Assembly (NCBI GenBank): GCA_021780225.1
Contig: JAJXZF010000065.1
Coordinates: 42,930 to 106,929 of the forward strand
Direction: 5' to 3'
From: Deltaproteobacteria bacterium
GTDB lineage: Bacteria > Desulfobacterota > Binatia > Binatales > Binataceae
Length of the DNA: 64,000 nucleotides
The notes under the pieces were generated by a model. That model had not been told where the DNA came from, did no database searches, and was given only the letters and a program-made list of their open reading frames with translations. Below are positions 19,309-27,369 of the stretch, piece by piece (position 1 is the stretch's first letter; each line of letters begins with the position of its first letter). A program made the position numbers and the translations under genes.

Positions 19309-20039
19309 CGGCCGGCGCCGTTCGGACCGAATTTTTCCTCCGGACTCATTCTCCGCATCCGCATGATCAGGTTCTCGTCCATCAACAGGCTCGCGCTGGT
19401 CATCAGCCGGTAGAGCTGGCGATTGATCCGCCGCTGCGCCGGATCGCGCACGCCGCGCACGTAGAGCAGGTACGAAAACAGCTTGATCGGCCCGTAAAGC
19501 AGAGGAGCGTAGATCATCGCGCGCGGTTTTTTGCGGCTGGTTCCGAGCGCGTCGAGCCACAGCCCCTCGCCGTGCGCGATCCAGTGGAGATCGTTGAGGC
19601 CCATGATATGCCAGTTGCGGCCGTCCGCCGCGCGGTAGCGATAGGGCAGGGGCGCGCGGCGCCCCTTGTAGAACCCGCTCAGCAGGTAATGGATGCGCGA
19701 GGTCACGTTGAGCCGGTTCGGCGTCGAGAGAATCGCCGTCGCCCCCGGCTTCATGATCCGCGCGATTTCGCCCAGCGCGTGCGGAACGTCGGCCAGATGC
19801 TCGATCACTTCAAGCATCAACACCAGGTCGAATTGTTCGGAACGCAACGGAAAATCGCGATTCAGGTCCGCCGCGATCCATCCCGCCCCGCGCGGCCGGT
19901 ACTCGGTCGCGAAGACCCGCCATCCGCGCTCCTGCAGCGCGCGCACGGCGCGGCCGTCGCCCGCGCTCAAATCGATTGCAACTCCGGGTTTCAGATCCGC
20001 GGGGATGAGCCGCAGCGCGCCGCGGATTCGTTCGTCCAT
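19305..20039 (-). CDS. Class I SAM-dependent methyltransferase
   Basis: The 244-residue protein has the SAM-binding motif I VAIDLSAGDGRAVRALQERG, motif II around ATEYRP and the acidic motif FDLVLMLEVIEHLADVP, typical of the Methyltransf_11/UbiE-like group. A hydrophobic stretch near residues 170-190 (YAPLLYGPIKLFSYLLYVRG) could bind the membrane surface. Together with the coupled glycosyltransferase it probably modifies a surface glycan or polyprenyl-linked sugar, although the acceptor is unknown. It opens a two-gene minus-strand operon. Confidence 0.82.
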   Translation of the reverse strand: MDERIRGALRLIPADLKPGVAIDLSAGDGRAVRALQERGWRVFATEYRPRGAGWIAADLNRDFPLRSEQFDLVLMLEVIEHLADVPHALGEIARIMKPGATAILSTPNRLNVTSRIHYLLSGFYKGRRAPLPYRYRAADGRNWHIMGLNDLHWIAHGEGLWLDALGTSRKKPRAMIYAPLLYGPIKLFSYLLYVRGVRDPAQRRINRQLYRLMTSASLLMDENLIMRMRRMSPEEKFGPNGAGR

Positions 20040-20176
20040 CGCGCCCGATTTTGCGCCACCCGCCGCGCCCGCTCAAGCCTCCGCCGCGCGGCTTCGCCGC
20101 GCGCCTGTGTTATGCTGGTCGCGAGCGGGCGGCTTGAATTGCAGCCTGAGGAAGGTTAAAAAATCTGGTTCCAACC

Positions 20177-20262
20177 GCGAGAGTGGCGGAATGGCAGACG
20201 CGCAAGGCTCAGGACCTTGTGAAGGCAACTTCGTGGGGGTTCAAGTCCCCCCTCTCGCACCA
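20177..20262 (+). tRNA. tRNA-Leu (anticodon CAG)
   Basis: An 86-base class II tRNA with an encoded CCA. The acceptor stem GCGAGAG (20177-20183) pairs with CTCTCGC (20252-20258), followed by discriminator A and CCA. The anticodon stem CAAGG/CCTTG encloses the loop CTCAGGA, giving anticodon CAG at 20210-20212. A long variable arm and the T loop GTTCAAGTC follow. It reads CTG, the main leucine codon of this GC-rich genome. Confidence 0.97.
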
Positions 20263-20369
20263 TCCAACTTCGACTTGGTAAGGTTTATGCCGCCGTGCGG
20301 AGCTTGCGTGGCGCGCCCGATGCGAGTTTTCGCGCGCCGGGCGACGCCGGCCCCGCGCGCCGCTTATTC

Positions 20370-23075
20370 ATGATGGAACTGAGCAAGACATTCGATTCCA
20401 AAGCCGCCGAAGAGCGCTGGTTTCAACTCTGGATCGACCGCGGCTATTTCACCGCCGATCCGGAACGTTCCGGCAAACCGTTTTCGATCGTCATTCCTCC
20501 CCCCAACGTCACCGGCCAGCTCCATCTGGGGCACGCGCTGAACGTCACGTTGCAGGACGTGATCGTGCGGATGCGCCGGATGCAGGGCTTCAACACGCTC
20601 TGGATTCCCGGCACCGATCACGCCGGAATCGCCACGCAGAACGTGGTCGAACGTGAAATCGCGAAGCAGGGACTGACGCGCCACGACCTCGGCCGCGAGA
20701 AATTCGTCGCCCGCGTCTGGGAATGGAAAGAGACCTACGGCGGCAAGATTCTGCATCAGTTGCGCCGGCTCGGCGCCTCGTGCGATTGGAGCCGCGAGCG
20801 CTTCACGCTCGATCCCGGACTTTCACGCGCGGTCGCCCGCGTCTTCGTCTCGCTCTATCGCGAGGGCCTCATCTACCGCGGCCATCGGATGATCAACTGG
20901 TGTCCGCGATGCGAAACCGCGCTCTCGGATCTCGAAGTCGATCACAAAGACGCCAAGGGCAATCTGTGGCATATCCGCTATCCGTTCGTTGACGGCTCCG
21001 GATCGATTTCAGTCGCAACCACGCGGCCCGAAACGATGCTCGGCGATACCGCCGTCGCGGTGAATCCCGACGACGATCGCTATCGCGGGATGGTCGGCAA
21101 GACGCTGCGGCTGCCCCTTGCCGGCCGCGAAATTCCGCTCATCGCCGACGCCGCCGTCGAACGCGAATTCGGGACCGGCGCGGTCAAAATCACGCCCGCG
21201 CATGATTTCAACGACTTCGAGACCGGCCGGCGCCATCAGCTCGCGCAGATTTCCGTGATCGATATCCATGGCCGGATGAGCGATCAGGCTGGCGCCGCAT
21301 ACGCCGGACTCTCGCGCGAAGACGCGCGCAAGCAGGTCGTCGCCGATCTGGAAGCTCAAGGGCTGGTCGAAAAGGTCGAGCCGCATGCGCACAAGCTCGC
21401 GGTCTGCTCGCGATGCGACACCGTGGTCGAGCCGCTGATTTCCGAGCAGTGGTTCATGCGGATGGCGGACCTCGCCGCGCGCGCCAAAGAAGCCGTGCAG
21501 GATGGCCGCACGACGTTTCATCCCAAGCACTGGGAAAATACCTACTTCGCGTGGCTCGACAATATTCAGGACTGGTGCGTATCGCGCCAGCTATGGTGGG
21601 GGCATCGGATACCAGCCTACTGGTGCGACAAATGCGGCGGCGAGCCGATCGTCGCCGAAGAACGTCCGGCGGCCTGCCCGAAATGCGGCAACGCCGAATT
21701 GCGGCAGGACGAGGACGTGCTCGACACCTGGTTTTCGTCCGGACTGTGGCCCTTCTCGACTCTCGGATGGCCCGACGACACGCCGGAGATGGCCACTTAC
21801 TATCCGACCACGCTGCTGGTCACCGGCTTCGATATCATCTTTTTCTGGGTCGCGCGGATGATGATGCTCGGCTTGAAGTGCGCCGGCGATATTCCCTTCC
21901 GCGACGTTTACATCACGCCGCTGGTGCGCGACCAGTTCGGCAAGAAGATGACCAAGTCGCGCGGCAACGTGGTCGATCCTTTGGAAATCATGGAGCGCTA
22001 CGGAACCGACGCGGCGCGTTTCACACTCGCGCAACTGGCGGTGCAGGGGCGCGACCTGATTCTTTCCGACGACCGGCTCGCGGCGTCGCGCGCTTTCGCC
22101 AACAAAATCTGGAACGCCGCGCGCTTCGTGATGATGAATCTCGAAGGCGCCCCGCAACCGCTCCCCTCCGTGCCGCCTGAACATCTTGGATTGGCCGAGC
22201 GCTGGATTCTCGATCGGCTCGACGAGGCGGTTCGCAACGTCACGCGCGCAATCGACGACTATGAATTCAACAATGCCGCGATGGTCGTGTACCAGTTCTT
22301 ATGGCACGAGTTCTGTGACTGGTATATCGAGCTGGCCAAGGAGCCGCTGCGCGCGGGCGGCGAACGCGCGGCCGGAGCGCGTTACGCGCTGCTGACCTGT
22401 TTCGACCGGATGCTCAGAATACTGCATCCGTTCATGCCGTTTATTTCCGAAGAGCTATGGCAGGCGCTGCGTCCGTGGTTCCCCGAGCGCGCCGCCGCCG
22501 AGCATCTGCCCGTCGCGAAATGGCCCGCTCCCGCCGCCGCTCCGCGCCTAAGCGAACAAGAACAGCAATGGATGAAGTATTGTATAGAGGCCACTGAGCG
22601 GATCAATTCGCTCCGTGCGCTCGTTGGCCATCATCCGGGACAAGAAATCGACGTTACGTTTCGGCCTCGCCTGGCTGATGCGAGTTCAGCTTTTGATATG
22701 GAATATCAAATAGCAAATGAGGTTCGGAGTTTCCTTCCTTATCTCAAGGCTCTGGCGAAAGTACACTCGGTCAGCTTTACTGACTTGGGAAGAGAGCGCG
22801 ACGGCCGGGTGGTTACAACCTTGCTTGATTGGTGTGAAATTTCCGTGAAGACGCCAGAAGCCTTCGACTTCGCAAAGGCGCGGGAACTTACCGCGAAAAA
22901 GCTCGCCGAAGTCAAAAAACATTTAGAGCAGCACATCGCGCGACTTAAGAACGACGATTTCTTAGCGAAAGCGGATAGCGATACTCGCGATGCCACTCGC
23001 ATCCGTGCCGAAAAGCTCAAAGACGAAGAGATTCGGCTCAGCGTACAACTGCGAGACCTAGCGTCAGCGGAATGA
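20370..23075 (+). CDS. valS: Valyl-tRNA synthetase
   Basis: ValRS charges and proofreads tRNA-Val. The HIGH motif is seen in PPPNVTGQLHLGHALN and the KMSKS motif as KMTKSRGNVVDP. The CP1 editing domain lies between them, with GTGAVKITPAHDFND. An anticodon-binding domain and a C-terminal coiled coil (KKLAEVKKHLEQHIARLKND) end the 901 residues. ATG 20370 is chosen; ATG 20373 is equally possible. From about 22550 to the stop the codon use changes: ATA, AGA and TTA codons and AT-rich third positions appear, unlike the first four fifths of the gene. The gene follows tRNA-Leu by about 107 bases. Confidence 0.97.
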   Translation: MMELSKTFDSKAAEERWFQLWIDRGYFTADPERSGKPFSIVIPPPNVTGQLHLGHALNVTLQDVIVRMRRMQGFNTLWIPGTDHAGIATQNVVEREIAKQGLTRHDLGREKFVARVWEWKETYGGKILHQLRRLGASCDWSRERFTLDPGLSRAVARVFVSLYREGLIYRGHRMINWCPRCETALSDLEVDHKDAKGNLWHIRYPFVDGSGSISVATTRPETMLGDTAVAVNPDDDRYRGMVGKTLRLPLAGREIPLIADAAVEREFGTGAVKITPAHDFNDFETGRRHQLAQISVIDIHGRMSDQAGAAYAGLSREDARKQVVADLEAQGLVEKVEPHAHKLAVCSRCDTVVEPLISEQWFMRMADLAARAKEAVQDGRTTFHPKHWENTYFAWLDNIQDWCVSRQLWWGHRIPAYWCDKCGGEPIVAEERPAACPKCGNAELRQDEDVLDTWFSSGLWPFSTLGWPDDTPEMATYYPTTLLVTGFDIIFFWVARMMMLGLKCAGDIPFRDVYITPLVRDQFGKKMTKSRGNVVDPLEIMERYGTDAARFTLAQLAVQGRDLILSDDRLAASRAFANKIWNAARFVMMNLEGAPQPLPSVPPEHLGLAERWILDRLDEAVRNVTRAIDDYEFNNAAMVVYQFLWHEFCDWYIELAKEPLRAGGERAAGARYALLTCFDRMLRILHPFMPFISEELWQALRPWFPERAAAEHLPVAKWPAPAAAPRLSEQEQQWMKYCIEATERINSLRALVGHHPGQEIDVTFRPRLADASSAFDMEYQIANEVRSFLPYLKALAKVHSVSFTDLGRERDGRVVTTLLDWCEISVKTPEAFDFAKARELTAKKLAEVKKHLEQHIARLKNDDFLAKADSDTRDATRIRAEKLKDEEIRLSVQLRDLASAE

Positions 23076-23079
23076 AGCC

Positions 23080-23931
23080 ATGGAACTTCTGCGGCAAATC
23101 GATCTCGATGACCTGCTTCGGCGCGCGCTCGCCGAAGACGTGGGGCAGGGCGATATCACCACTGCGGCGACCGTCGATTCCGCCGCGCGCGGCCGCGCCC
23201 GTATCACCGTCAAAGAGCCGGTCGGAATCGTCTTTTGCGGCGGTTTTCTGCTCGAACGGGTCTTCGCTCTTACCAGTTCCGATCCCGCCGTTCGCACGAT
23301 CGTAAGCGAAGGCCAGCGGCTCGAAGCCGGCGCGATCGCCGCTGAAATCGATGGACGCCTCGCGGGGCTGCTGACGGGCGAGCGGGTCGCGCTCAATCTC
23401 CTGCAACTGATGTCGGGCGTCGCCACGGCGACGCGGCGTTACGTGGACGCGCTCGCCGGCACCCGCGCGCGCATCGTCGATACCCGCAAGACCCATCCGG
23501 GCCTGCGCGCGCTCGAAAAATATGCCGTGCGTATCGGCGGCGGCTGCAACCATCGCTTCGGTCTCGACAGCGGCGTGCTGATCAAGGAAAACCATATCGC
23601 CGCGGCCGGCTCGGTGGCGAAGGCGCTCGAACGCGCGCGCCGCTTCGCGCCGCATACCTTCCACGTCGAAATCGAATGCGAAACGCTGGCGCAGGTCGAG
23701 GAGGCGATCGCGCACGGCGCGACTGCGATCCTGCTCGACAACATGACGCCGGCCGAGATGCTCAAGGCGCGCGCGCTCGCCGGCGACGCCGTTTTGCTCG
23801 AAGCGTCCGGCGGCGTGACACTCGATTCGGTCCGCGCGATCGCCGAGGCCGGCGTCGATCTGATCTCGGTCGGCGCGCTGACCCATTCGGTCCGCGCCGT
23901 CGATCTGAGCATGCGGATCGAAGTCGTTTGA
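23080..23931 (+). CDS. nadC: Nicotinate-nucleotide pyrophosphorylase (quinolinate PRTase)
   Basis: NadC makes nicotinate mononucleotide from quinolinate and PRPP in de novo NAD synthesis. The 283 residues show the family marks EDVGQGDITT near the N-terminus, LNLLQLMSGVATATRRYV, the substrate-binding DTRKTHPGLRALEKYAVRIGG, HRFGLDSGVLIKENH and the C-terminal barrel end ASGGVTLDSVRAIAEAGVDLISVGALTHS. It starts 4 bases after the valS stop and is followed by birA after 22 bases. nadA and nadB are not in the window. Confidence 0.97.
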   Translation: MELLRQIDLDDLLRRALAEDVGQGDITTAATVDSAARGRARITVKEPVGIVFCGGFLLERVFALTSSDPAVRTIVSEGQRLEAGAIAAEIDGRLAGLLTGERVALNLLQLMSGVATATRRYVDALAGTRARIVDTRKTHPGLRALEKYAVRIGGGCNHRFGLDSGVLIKENHIAAAGSVAKALERARRFAPHTFHVEIECETLAQVEEAIAHGATAILLDNMTPAEMLKARALAGDAVLLEASGGVTLDSVRAIAEAGVDLISVGALTHSVRAVDLSMRIEVV

Positions 23932-23953
23932 CCGGCGGCCGGAGACGCCCGCG

Positions 23954-24754
23954 ATGCCCGCGAATCCATACCAATCGATCGAAACGGGAATGCCGGGCCG
24001 AATCGGCTGGCGAATCCACTATTTCGAAGAAGTCGGCTCGACCCAGAAGGTCGCGGCCGAGATGGCCGAAGAGGGCGCCGCGCACGGCACGATCGTAATC
24101 GCCGAGCGGCAGAGCGCCGGACGCGGCCGGATGGGCCGGGCGTGGCATTCGCCGCCGGGCCTCAATCTCTACCAGACCATTATCCTGCGACCGTCGGCGA
24201 TGCCGATCGCGGAGGCGCCGCGGTTGAGTCTGGTCGCGGGAGTCGCGGCGGCCGAAGCGCTCGAGAGCGTCGCGCCCGGTCTGGTCGCCCTCAAGTGGCC
24301 GAACGACGTATGGCTGCGCGGGCGCAAAGCGGGCGGCATTATCGCCGAGGCGGTGACCGACCCCGGGCAGGGCCTCCAATGCGTCCTGCTGGGGATTGGA
24401 ATCAACGTCAACCTGGCCGCCGACCAGATTCCGGACGAACTGCGCGACAAGGCGACCTCGGTCCGAATCGCGACCGGCCGGGTTTGCGACCGGATCGCGC
24501 TTGAAGCGGCGCTTTGTAATCGGCTCGACTCTCGCTATATGGAAGTTCAGCAACACGGCTTCGCCGCCGTGCGGCCGGCATGGCAGGCGTATTCGGCGCT
24601 GACCGGCAGGCGCGTGACGATCGTCGATGGCGACGTGCGGATTGCCGGGACCGTCAGCGGAATCGACGCCGAGGGTGCGCTGATGCTCGAAACGGCCAGC
24701 GGTCCGGCGCGAATCCTGACGGGAGATGTGAGCGTCGAGGGCGCTTACGACTGA
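23954..24754 (+). CDS. birA: Biotin--[acetyl-CoA-carboxylase] ligase
   Basis: This ligase attaches biotin to the carboxyl-carrier protein of acetyl-CoA carboxylase through biotinyl-AMP. The biotin/ATP loop SAGRGRMGRAWHSP and the KWPNDV motif are intact, and the C-terminal SH3-like domain is present. At 266 residues it has no N-terminal winged helix, so it is a monofunctional ligase and not a BirA-type repressor. It closes the valS-nadC-birA run. The 214 bases that follow, up to the EF-G-like gene, show no gene; they include an inverted AACGTT pair at about 24932-24949. Confidence 0.94.
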   Translation: MPANPYQSIETGMPGRIGWRIHYFEEVGSTQKVAAEMAEEGAAHGTIVIAERQSAGRGRMGRAWHSPPGLNLYQTIILRPSAMPIAEAPRLSLVAGVAAAEALESVAPGLVALKWPNDVWLRGRKAGGIIAEAVTDPGQGLQCVLLGIGINVNLAADQIPDELRDKATSVRIATGRVCDRIALEAALCNRLDSRYMEVQQHGFAAVRPAWQAYSALTGRRVTIVDGDVRIAGTVSGIDAEGALMLETASGPARILTGDVSVEGAYD

Positions 24755-24968
24755 CGGGCGCCGGTGGCCGCGCTGGGACACGAAGCGGCGCCGCGGGACA
24801 TCAAGTGGCGCCACTGGCCGGGACGGGCGGCGAAACGGGTTGCGGACATATCGGGAGCGCGCGGGGGCGCGCCGTCCCGCACATCGGTTGGCCTGCGGCG
24901 GTGCGGCTCGCGATGACGACGCGTGCTCCAGCTAACGTTAAGCGAACGTTGCGGAGAGGTGAATCGTT

Positions 24969-27071
24969 ATGGCACTCGAAAATCCCGAGCGTTTGAGGAC
25001 TATCGCAATCGTCGGCCAAGGCGGCGCCGGCAAGTCGCAGCTCGCCGAGGCGATGCTGTACACAGCCGGCGCGGTCAAAAACCTCGGGCGTCCCGATGAT
25101 GGCAGCGCGAGCCTCGATTTCGAACCCGAAGAATTATCCCGCCATATCACGATTAGTTCCGCCTTCCACCATCTAAGCTGGAAAAAGACCGACGTCATCC
25201 TGGCCAACACTCCCGGCTATGCCGCCTTCCTGCCCGAGACGTTCGCGACCATGCGCGCGGTGGACGCCGTGGTGTTCGTCGTCAGTCCCGGCGGCGATCT
25301 GAAGGTCGAGGCGCAGAAGATTTTCGATCAGGTCCGTAAACTGGAATTGCCGCGAATCGCCTTTGTTTCGCGGCTGGATCGGGAGCGCGCCAGTTTCGCG
25401 GCCGCGCTTGCCGATCTTGAAAAAGCGCTTGGCGCGCAAGCCGTAGCGCTGACTCTTCCGATCGGCGAAGAGGCCGGATTGAACGGCGTGATCGATGTGC
25501 TGGCGATGAAGGCGCTGGTTTACGCCGACGCCAGCGGCAAGCCGCGCGAAGAGGAACTTACGGGCGAACAGAAATCGCGCGCCGAAGAGGCGCGGACGCG
25601 CCTGACCGAGGCGGTCGCGGAAACCGACGACGCGCTGCTGGAAAAATATCTTGAACAGGGTTCGCTCACCGATGATGAACTGCGCACGGCTCTGCACAAT
25701 GCTGTAAATTCGGGACGCTTGACGCCGGTGATGGCCGGTTCAGGCGCAAAAAATATCGGCGTGGCTCCTCTGTTGGACGCTGTCGCGACGCTGCTGCCCT
25801 CTCCCCAGGAACGCCCCGCGCATCACGGTACGGGACCGTCCAACGGCGCCAATATCGAGCGCCGGCACGATCCAGCGGCGCCATTTTCGGCCCATGTCTT
25901 CAAAACGATCATCGATCCCTTTGCCGGCAAGCTGTCGATCATGCGTGTGGTTTCGGGACATATCGCCACGGACGCGCACGTGCTCAATTCGACGCGCGGC
26001 GCGAAGGAGCATTTCGGGCATCTGTTGCGGCTTGAAGGGCGCAAACAGGCGCCTATCAACGCCGCCGACGCGGGCGAAATCATCGCCGTCGCCAAGCTCA
26101 AGGAGACCACCACCGGCGACACGCTGTGCGACGAAAAGGCGGTCGTGATCTATCCGGCGCCGGAAAAGCCCGCGCCGGTAATTTCATTCGCGATTCGTCC
26201 AAAAACCCGCGCCGATGAAGAGAAATCTTCGATCGCGCTGCAGCGGCTGGTGGAAGAAGACTCCGCCCTGGAAACCCATCGCGATCCGCAAACGCACGAG
26301 ATCCTGCTGTCCGGCACCGGCCAGATGCATATCGAGGTGACGGTCGAAAAGCTCAAGCGCAAATTTAATGTGGAAGTTGAACTTCAGGCGCCGAAGGTGC
26401 CGTACCTTGAGACGATCAAAGGCCGCGCCGAAGCGCAAGGCAAATATAAGCGTCAATCGGGCGGACGCGGCCAGTATGGCGATTGCTGGCTGCGGATCGA
26501 ACCGCTGCCGCGCGCCGCGGGATTCGAGTTCGTCGATGAGGTCGTCGGCGGCGCGATACCCCGCCAGTTTATCCCGTCGGTCGAAAAGGGCGTGCGCAAC
26601 ACCCTCGCCGAAGGTTTTATCGCGGGCTACCCGATGGTTGACGTGAAGGTCATCGTTTACGACGGCAGCTTCCACGAGGTCGATTCCTCGGACATGGCGT
26701 TTCAGATAGCGGCGTCGATGGGGCTGAAAAACGCGCTCGAAAAGGCGAAGCCGATTCTGCTCGAACCGATCATGGCGGTCGACGTCACCTGTCCGGACGA
26801 ATGCATGGGCGACGTGATCGGCGATCTCAACTCGCGCCGCGGCCGCGTGCTCGGGATGGACAGCAAGGGCGGCGGTCAGGTGATCAAGGCGCTGGCGCCG
26901 ATGGCGGAAATACTCAAATACGCGCCGGACCTGCGCTCGCTAACGTCCGGGCGCGGCGCCTTCGAGGTCAGGTTCCATCATTACGACGAAGTGCCGGCGC
27001 CGATCGCCGAAAAAGTCATCAAGGAGACGCGCGAAGCGCAGGCGCACGCCAAATCGCACGCTCACGCTTGA
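24969..27071 (+). CDS. EF-G-like translational GTPase with altered G motifs
   Basis: The 700 residues follow the full EF-G domain order: G domain, domain II, then III, IV and V (GQYGDCWLRIEP and GYPMVDVKVIVYDGSFHEVDSSDMAFQIAA in domain IV, CPDECMGDVIGDLNSRRGRV in domain V). The G domain departs from the canon. The P loop is GQGGAGKS. The DxPGH motif is N80-TPG-Y84, losing both the metal-binding Asp and the catalytic His. NKxD is SRLD (134-137). This places it among the EF-G-like/EF-G2 paralogues, not the main translocase. GTP hydrolysis or nucleotide specificity may differ. The start ATG follows GGAGAGG. The main fusA is not in the window. Confidence 0.88.
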   Translation: MALENPERLRTIAIVGQGGAGKSQLAEAMLYTAGAVKNLGRPDDGSASLDFEPEELSRHITISSAFHHLSWKKTDVILANTPGYAAFLPETFATMRAVDAVVFVVSPGGDLKVEAQKIFDQVRKLELPRIAFVSRLDRERASFAAALADLEKALGAQAVALTLPIGEEAGLNGVIDVLAMKALVYADASGKPREEELTGEQKSRAEEARTRLTEAVAETDDALLEKYLEQGSLTDDELRTALHNAVNSGRLTPVMAGSGAKNIGVAPLLDAVATLLPSPQERPAHHGTGPSNGANIERRHDPAAPFSAHVFKTIIDPFAGKLSIMRVVSGHIATDAHVLNSTRGAKEHFGHLLRLEGRKQAPINAADAGEIIAVAKLKETTTGDTLCDEKAVVIYPAPEKPAPVISFAIRPKTRADEEKSSIALQRLVEEDSALETHRDPQTHEILLSGTGQMHIEVTVEKLKRKFNVEVELQAPKVPYLETIKGRAEAQGKYKRQSGGRGQYGDCWLRIEPLPRAAGFEFVDEVVGGAIPRQFIPSVEKGVRNTLAEGFIAGYPMVDVKVIVYDGSFHEVDSSDMAFQIAASMGLKNALEKAKPILLEPIMAVDVTCPDECMGDVIGDLNSRRGRVLGMDSKGGGQVIKALAPMAEILKYAPDLRSLTSGRGAFEVRFHHYDEVPAPIAEKVIKETREAQAHAKSHAHA

Positions 27072-27141
27072 ACGGCGTCAGGCCGGTCGCGCCCGGCCAT
27101 CCGGGCTGATACCATTTTCCGTGGCGCGGCGCGCCGATACG

Positions 27142-27363
27142 ATGGCGTCGTTGGGAAAATCCATCTTCTTGTTTGGTTTGGCGCTGGCCGTGGTTGGACT
27201 GGCGCTATGGGCCGCGCCGTCCGCGCGATGGCTCGGGGGAATCGGCCGTATGCCCGGCGACATTTGCCTGCGCCGCGGCAACTTTACTTTCTATTTCCCG
27301 CTCACGACCTCGATTATTATCAGTATCGTGTTGACCATGCTTTTCGCGGTGATGAGGCGTTAA
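27142..27363 (+). CDS. DUF2905 small membrane protein
   Basis: A 73-residue protein with two membrane segments (IFLFGLALAVVGLALW and TTSIIISIVLTMLFAVM) and the family motif GIGRMPGDICLRRGNFTFYFPL between them, which identifies DUF2905. Its function is unknown. ATG 27142 gives the usual start MASLGKS; a GTG at 27121 would add seven basic residues. The gene ends 6 bases before the kinase gene and is probably in the same transcript. Confidence 0.85.
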   Translation: MASLGKSIFLFGLALAVVGLALWAAPSARWLGGIGRMPGDICLRRGNFTFYFPLTTSIIISIVLTMLFAVMRR

Positions 27364-27369
27364 GCCGCG

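Noticed and set aside
23954..24754. BirA as a biotin operon repressor
   Set aside because: The N-terminal helix-turn-helix domain is missing, so only the ligase function is supported.
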